Below are positions 57,976 through 64,000 of a DNA stretch of 64,000 nt, piece after piece; the stretch's first letter is position 1; each line of letters begins with the position of its first letter. Below the pieces are notes generated by a model. The model was not told the DNA's origin. It searched no databases and saw only the letters and a program-made list of their open reading frames with translations. The DNA is from Coprinus comatus (lineage: Eukaryota; Basidiomycota; Agaricomycetes; Agaricales; Agaricaceae). The translations under genes and the position numbers were made by a program. Location of the stretch: assembly GCA_034638255.1 (NCBI GenBank), contig JAWPGT010000001.1, positions 868,001 to 932,000 on the forward strand. Reading direction: 5' to 3'.

Positions 57976-58397
57976 TTGATTTTTTTCGGCATTGCTTGGT
58001 GCTCTTGTATATCTAAGTTTCTTATAGTATACTTGTATAATAAGCCGTTTCTATGGATATTTATTATGGATCGCTTAGATGTGTATAATGCAATCGTACT
58101 TGTTATCTTGGGTTTCTACTATATTTTTTCGTGGGAAAGGTGTAGGTTACCAAGATTAGGCGTAGATGTTTGACTCGAAGATATTCATGTCGCGTCAACA
58201 CGTTTGTTACAGATCTCATGCTGACTGCCCTCATCCTTTCCCCTCACTATCAAATCATATCAAGTCCTGCAGAACATAGGACAATCTCTTACTGAAGTTT
58301 GATAATAATAAAAATTGTTCCCCATCCACTCAACATCTAACGAAAACACATTTGCTGATAGGAAAACTTACTTTTTTTTTAACTGAAGCCTGGAACG
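57976..58397. other. Intergenic: INO80 3' UTR and DHX29-type gene promoter
   Basis: AT-rich 422 bp between two genes in tandem orientation. No frame of note, repeat or RNA-like fold was seen. Confidence 0.5.
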
Positions 58398-61300
58398 ATG
58401 GCGAAAAAGAAAAAGACTCAGCTGAAACCAGTGGCTCGTGGATTTGCGACCACATCCGTGCCCAAAAAGGTTGTACCGGTGGAGGATACTGAAGAAGCAG
58501 CCAGTACTGTGATAGCCAAAAACCCCTCCGGAGAAGGAGCTGGAGGCGAAGGAAGCCACAAACTCGAAGAAACATCTCCCGCGCCGAATTCCACGTCTAT
58601 CGACGAGTTCGATCCTGATAAAATCGAGGAACAATCGTTACAGAATTTGGTGGATCGTTTACAAGAAAAGACAGAAAAAGAAATCACGAGGTAGATTTCT
58701 ACGTGACATTATATTATAATTAAAAGAAGCTAATATACACTTGTTTATAGAACTGTCAAGGTATGTTGTCTTTGTTTGAGGATATACAAAACCCTCACAG
58801 AGGTTGAAGATAATTGAAACGGATCGCAACTTTTCTAAAACACTACCTCGTCTAGAGATAGATGCCCATCTTAGAGATCAGATTCTTGGTATGGTAAAAA
58901 TGTACTGCTATGATGGTAAGCAGCGGTTAGCCCCCCATCCCCCCTTCTGACCTGATGGTGTAATTTCCAAGTGTCATCAACAGATAAGCGAGTTCTGGAC
59001 GAACCCGAAGACAAAGCTATTGGTCGCCTTGGTACCACCTACGGAGTGTTGAGACGATTAGGTTTCTCCGAAGAGCGTGTAGAAGAATGCTTGCGCTCTA
59101 TCAATGGCGTAGAACTTGAAGATGCTTATGACTGGGTCAGTCTTGAAGAGCAGTAATATCCGTCCGCACTTATCAGCGAATCCTCTAGCTATACACTTTT
59201 TGCTCGGAAGAGGAACTACCAGATACAATGAGAGGTAGGTCTACATAAAGCTTAACTGACATGACCAATTATTGATTCATTCGAATGTAGTTAAGTCTGA
59301 AGTCAAGGAAGCCAAAACACCCCAGACACCTGCCAAAAAAATGTCTCATCTCCCGGAAACACCACACACACCAGCACGATCCCTCGTATCAAATACTCCG
59401 ACACCGAAAGCTAGCAGAACCTCAACGTCTAAATTAGATGCAGGAGCACCCGCCTTCGTTCCATCTAGCACCCGTTCCTCTGGTAATTATTCCCAGGAAG
59501 CGTCTGCTGACTCCGATGCCTCACAAACCAAATCGATTGAAACGGTCAGCACCAGTGGGAGTTCACAATTTGATGAAGACTCGGAAATAGACGATCCAAC
59601 CATGCAATATGTCCGTTTAAAGCTCAAATACGAATTCATGCTAGACAATCGCTCTAATACCAACAGTCAACTCAAGGAGCTACGCTCACAGTTGAACATA
59701 CTTGAACAAGACTTTCTTTTTGATGAACGAGAGGCTACCCGACTTTACCGCAAAGAACGAGACAATGCTCTATTCGAACGTTTACGCACCTCAGAACCCT
59801 CAACTTCTCCTTTCTCCACTCACTCGAAGGCTGCGAAAAAGTCCTTGCCCAACATACGAGTTCAGCCGGCATCATCCTACGTCCCTGCTAGCTCTTCTAG
59901 TTCTGATGTTTTTGATGATGGTGACAGCGATGGCTCGGGAGTCGGACTTTTTGAAATTCTTGAAGATATTCCTGCTTCGGAAACAACAGCCGAGGGTACC
60001 ATTGTGACTCTAAAGGATATGACTCTACCAAAACACTGGGCTGGACGTACACCCAAGATACTACTGAAAGAAGCCGTTACAAGGATAGACCGCTACGCAG
60101 TAATCTCCTACAATCTCATATCCGGTCCCAGTCGCGCCAAGAGGGTTTCAGTTAGCATCCGCTGGGAAGGAAAGAAGTCGGATGAATGGCTTATGACAGA
60201 GGTTGCCTGTCCTGACCAAACTCAAGCCGAGCAATATATAGCATTGACCGCGCTTCATGCAATGACATTTCCACCGTCAGACGGATTTGCTAATGGTCCT
60301 GGAGGAACAAATAATCCTACGTTTTTCAGGCTTCTTCCACCTGTATTCCGTGATTTATGGGATGAATTGGAAGAAGCTAGAAAGGCGCAACAAAATACAA
60401 TCAATCGTCAAGTTTGGGCTAAGTTGCGGTCCATTATCGAACCTAAAATTGAGTTAGGAAGCAAGGTCGAGTCAATCCAGCTACAGATAAGACATAACAG
60501 CTAATTATGGTTCAAGGGTGGTGCAAAATTAGCAAAAGCAGTGACTGATAGGACAGACACGCTGACAACTGCTACATACAATAGACTAACAGATGCCGTC
60601 TCTCAACAGCTCATGTCTTCATATTCCGCAATGCAACGCAATGCAAGCTATCAACACATGCTTGTTCGTCTGGAAATTGTTGATTCTACGTTATATTACT
60701 GAATTTATCTCTAGTTTCAACGGCAAAACCTCCCTATATCAGATTATCGTGCCCAAATAATCGAACTTCTGGAAAACAATCAAGTATTGGTGCTCAGCGG
60801 TGAAACTGGATGGTGAGGTGTTTTGTCTCTTGAAGAATAAGGTTTTCACCAAGTTTGTAGTGGGAAGTCCACTCAGGTACCTAGTTTTATCCTAGAGGAT
60901 CAATTATCTCGGGGAAGACCATGTAGAATATATTGCACAGAGCCCCGTCGTATATCTGCGATATCCCTTGCACAGCGTAAGTTTCTTAATTTACTATCCA
61001 TATCCCCACCTCAAAAAACCTTCGTTAGGTGTATCCCACGAACTGGGCGAAATGCCTAACACAGTGGGAACACTAAACTCTCTTGTAGGCTATGCTATTC
61101 GGTTGGAGAGTAATGTCACCAGAAATACTCGCTTGGCATATGTAACTAATGGCATTGCTCTGCGAATGTTGGAGGGTGGAACAGGACAAGGAGGTGAAGG
61201 CACGGCCTTTGATGAGATCACAGTAAGAAAATCAATACATCTGGTGTTATCACAACTAATTGATTCTATTACTCCCAGCATATCATCATCGATGAGGTAT

Positions 61301-64000
61301 TGTATTGCCAAATGTCACATTTGTGGATATGCTGAAGTGTTTGTCTTTGCAATCTTTACCAGGTTCACGAACGTACGATAGAATCGGACTTTTTACTTAT
61401 CGTTCTCAAATCTCTTTTGGAGCAGCGCTCTGACTTGAAGTAAGCGTGCTACTTCACCTAAATATTCGCACCTGATTTAGGCTTTTGATTAGAGTTATTC
61501 TAATGTCTGCGACACTTGACGCCGAAAAGATTTCACAGTATTTTGGTGGTTGTCCCACTTTACATGTGCCTGGCCGCACTTTCCCGGTAGATACCTGCTA
61601 TCTGGAAGATGCGGTAGAGTACACTAAGTGGTCGATCCAAGAAGGTTCCCCATATGCCCGACGTGGTATGCGCTCTCTTCTCTTCTATTTCATCGTCATC
61701 TTCTGCTGACATACGAATTAGTATACGACAAATTTTACCGCGGAAAGAATCAATGTGACTGGTCAGAAGAAACGATAACCCCAGATGACGAAGACGACGA
61801 AGGTGGATCACGGGATATAAAACTAGAAAAACGTTACTCCCAGGAGACGGTTGCGACGCTCAACTTATTTGACGAAAGGCTAATTCCTTACGAACTTATT
61901 CTTCGTACCTTGGAAAAGTTATGTTTCGAAGACCCAGCCTATCAGTCTTTCTCTTCTGCTATTCTTATTTTCGTTCCGGGATTGGGAGAAATACGGCGGA
62001 TCAATGACATGCTGAACGAACACCCTCAATTCGGTTCCGAGGAATTATTCAAGATCTATCCTTTGCATTCTACCCTCTCTAGTGAAGATCAAAGTTCAGT
62101 TTTTGAACTCCCTCCCATTGGCATAAGGAAGATTGTGATAGGTACGTACCATCGCATCACTGCAACTCCTTTGTTTGATCACATATCGGTTTATTAGCGA
62201 CGAACATTGCGGAAACTGGAATTACGATTCCAGACATAACATGTGTCATAGACACTGGCAAACATCGAGAAATGAGGTGGGAGTTAGCCAAGCAGAAAAG
62301 CGTCTACATAATGATATTCATGAGTTTGATATAGATTTGATGAGAAACGCCAGATTAGTCGTTTAGTTGAAACTTTTATAGCAAAAAGCAATGCTGCCCA
62401 ACGGCGCGGCCGTGCTGGCCGTGTACAGCGAGGACTATGCTTCCATTTATTTACGAAGATCAGGCACGACAACCAGGTGAGCATGCACTGGCTTTTCTTG
62501 TAGAAGAGTGAGCCTCACTGCTCTCTAACTTCTTTAGATGGCCGACAACCCTCTTCCTGAAATGATGAGATTGAGCCTTTCAGATTTAGCATTGAGAATC
62601 AAGATCATGCGCGTTAATCTAGGGGCAAACATTGAAGATGTGCTCTCTCGCGCATTGGATCCACCGATAGCAATTAATGTTCAGCATGCTATATCCATGC
62701 TAGTAGAGGTCGGTTGTTCCTATATCCAATTGTGCACTATCTGACTCAAAATCAGGTTCGAGCCCTTACATTGACGGAGGAAATCACACCTATGGGTCGA
62801 TTGTTGAGCAAACTACCAACAGACGTTCACTTGGGAAAGTTCTTGCTAATAGCAACGCTTTTCCGTTGCTTAGACCCTGCGCTTACCATCGCCGCTGCTC
62901 TAAACTCCAAATCACCATTTGTGACCCCATTTGGGCTAGAGGCAGAAGCAGAGCGAGCAAAGGCATCATTCCGAGTAGGTAAGTTTTTCTTATTTCACCT
63001 ACTGTTAGCGTCCGATCCCTTATCCACAACTTCCAAGAAAACTCGGATTTCTTGACCATTCACAATGCTTTTGCTAGCTGGCGAAGAGCCTCCGTTAATA
63101 CTGGATTCGCACGAAAATTCTGTCGCACAAACTATCTCAGTCACCAAGTGAGTAACAATGGTTAAAAGCTTCTTCAGGCACCCTTAAGCAGAATTCTAAG
63201 AATCTACAACAAATTGAAGAACTTCGTCAGCAATTCCTTGGGTGAGCGGTTGTGCTAGATACAGTTCACGTTACATTCGCTGATGGATGATAGATATCTA
63301 ATCGATTCGTCTTTTATTCGGGCAGACCGCTCAGTGGTTCGAGACCTGAATCGGTAAACTTCTTATGGTGTCTTTTAGCTAATCGTCTAAAGGAAGTCTG
63401 CTATAGTGCGCGCTGGGGTCGGGGAAAATCAAAAAATGTCAATGTCCCCCCCGAACTCGACACCAATTCCTCCAACCCAAACATCATTAATGCCGCTTTG
63501 GTGGCTGGTCTGTACCCGAAGGTTCTTTCATTTGACCAGAATAAGATGGAATTACGAACCATCACAAATAACCGAATTGTTTCTATCCATCCGTCGTCAA
63601 TCAATTTTGGCAGAAAGATTTCAGACATGAACTGCAATTATCTCACCTATTTCACTTTAATGTATGGTTTGACCTTCTTGATTTTCGCCTCTTACACAAA
63701 GATATTATGTATAGGCACTCAAAGAAATTATATGCCTGGGAAACTAGCCCAGTGGACGACTTCGCCATAGTATTGCTATGTGGTGACAGCGATTTCAAGG
63801 TGCGTTGCTGATACCTTTGAGCGTATATACTACACAAGTTTGATCAAAACGGTTAGCTTATCGCCGACACTGCTACTATTGACCGTAATAAAGCCAGGTT
63901 TAATGTTCCGCCCAAATCAAATGTTGCTCTAAAATTCCTCCGGACCCACATGAACAATATTTTGGCACAGCAATTCCGAGGCAGGATACTCGACAAAATA
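58398..64000 (+). CDS. DHX29: DHX29-type DEAH RNA helicase (partial, continues past window)
   Basis: DHX29 helps 43S complexes scan structured leaders in other eukaryotes. ATG 58398 gives [24 protein letters not shown]-like domain has [20 protein letters not shown] and [20 protein letters not shown], a DHX29 hallmark. A Ser/Thr-rich linker and a dsRBD-like region ([20 protein letters not shown]) follow. The helicase core has [20 protein letters not shown] (motif I), [20 protein letters not shown] (Ia), [20 protein letters not shown] (DEVH, motif II), [17 protein letters not shown] (SAT, III), [19 protein letters not shown] (V) and [20 protein letters not shown] (QRxGRxGR, VI). Winged-helix/ratchet residues and an OB-fold region are visible up to the window end ([20 protein letters not shown]). 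Many short introns, including a 10-nt exon at 58751-58760. Confidence 0.9.
58751..58760 (+). other. 10-nt micro-exon in the DHX29-type gene
   Basis: The exon AACTGTCAAG lies between an acceptor (tttatag) and a donor (gtatgt). It completes the Arg codon left by the previous exon (ACGAG|) and adds TVK in phase. Skipping it leads to an early stop. The next acceptor could be at 58800 or 58809, nine nucleotides apart and both in frame. Confidence 0.6.

Overview
The window is nuclear DNA from a filamentous basidiomycete, most likely a mushroom-forming Agaricomycete. The coding style is fungal: many genes carry frequent short introns (about 50-60 nt), most with GT-AG ends and a few with GC-AG. The gene content fits too: a HapX-type bZIP, NudE, SLS1, a DUF6697-like protein, GT8 paralogues and a Rac-type GTPase. 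I see no operons, insertion sequences, CRISPR arrays, rRNA or convincing tRNA genes. About 35 genes lie on both strands with small gaps.

Layout. 1-5.4 kb (minus): a truncated Ser/Pro-rich N-terminus, a Rac1 GTPase, a C2H2 zinc-finger protein and a TMEM256/DUF423 membrane protein. 5.6-14.2 kb: SPB1 (rRNA 2'-O-methyltransferase), SLS1 (mitochondrial expression) and PRT1/eIF3b. 14.2-22.2 kb: the iron regulator HapX with a GATA element upstream, an intronless PPR protein, an unresolved 1.2 kb, and a stand-alone adenylate-forming enzyme. 22.6-36.5 kb: an XRCC2-like RecA protein nearly overlapping a divergent coiled-coil gene, SLX9, an SLC35F-type transporter, an SRF1-like membrane protein, a FAM192A/NIP30 homologue, ESS2, NudE and CSL4. 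36.6-52.2 kb: PDH E2 (LAT1), a coiled-coil DUF6697-like protein, KAE1, two tandem GT8 glycosyltransferases, RPS28, lipoyl synthase, CMC1, PEX11 and fumarase. 52.4-64 kb: INO80 and a DHX29-type DEAH helicase running off the right edge.

Most of this is conserved housekeeping genome: ribosome biogenesis and translation (SPB1, SLX9, RPS28, PRT1, DHX29), mitochondria (SLS1, PPR, LAT1, LIP5, CMC1, FUM1), RNA processing (CSL4, ESS2), genome maintenance (XRCC2, INO80) and tRNA modification (KAE1). LAT1 is a lipoylated enzyme and LIP5 makes its cofactor, but they sit about 8 kb apart with many genes between, so nothing suggests a cluster. The most interesting signals are in gene architecture. Three genes have an intron directly after the initiator ATG. 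GC-AG introns recur with the same donor hexamer. Fumarase has a possible second first exon that would add a presequence. The hapX upstream region has an exact match to the SreA GATA consensus. I did not find a clearly new multi-gene system. All exon structures were read by eye from splice signals and family similarity, without transcript data or database searches.
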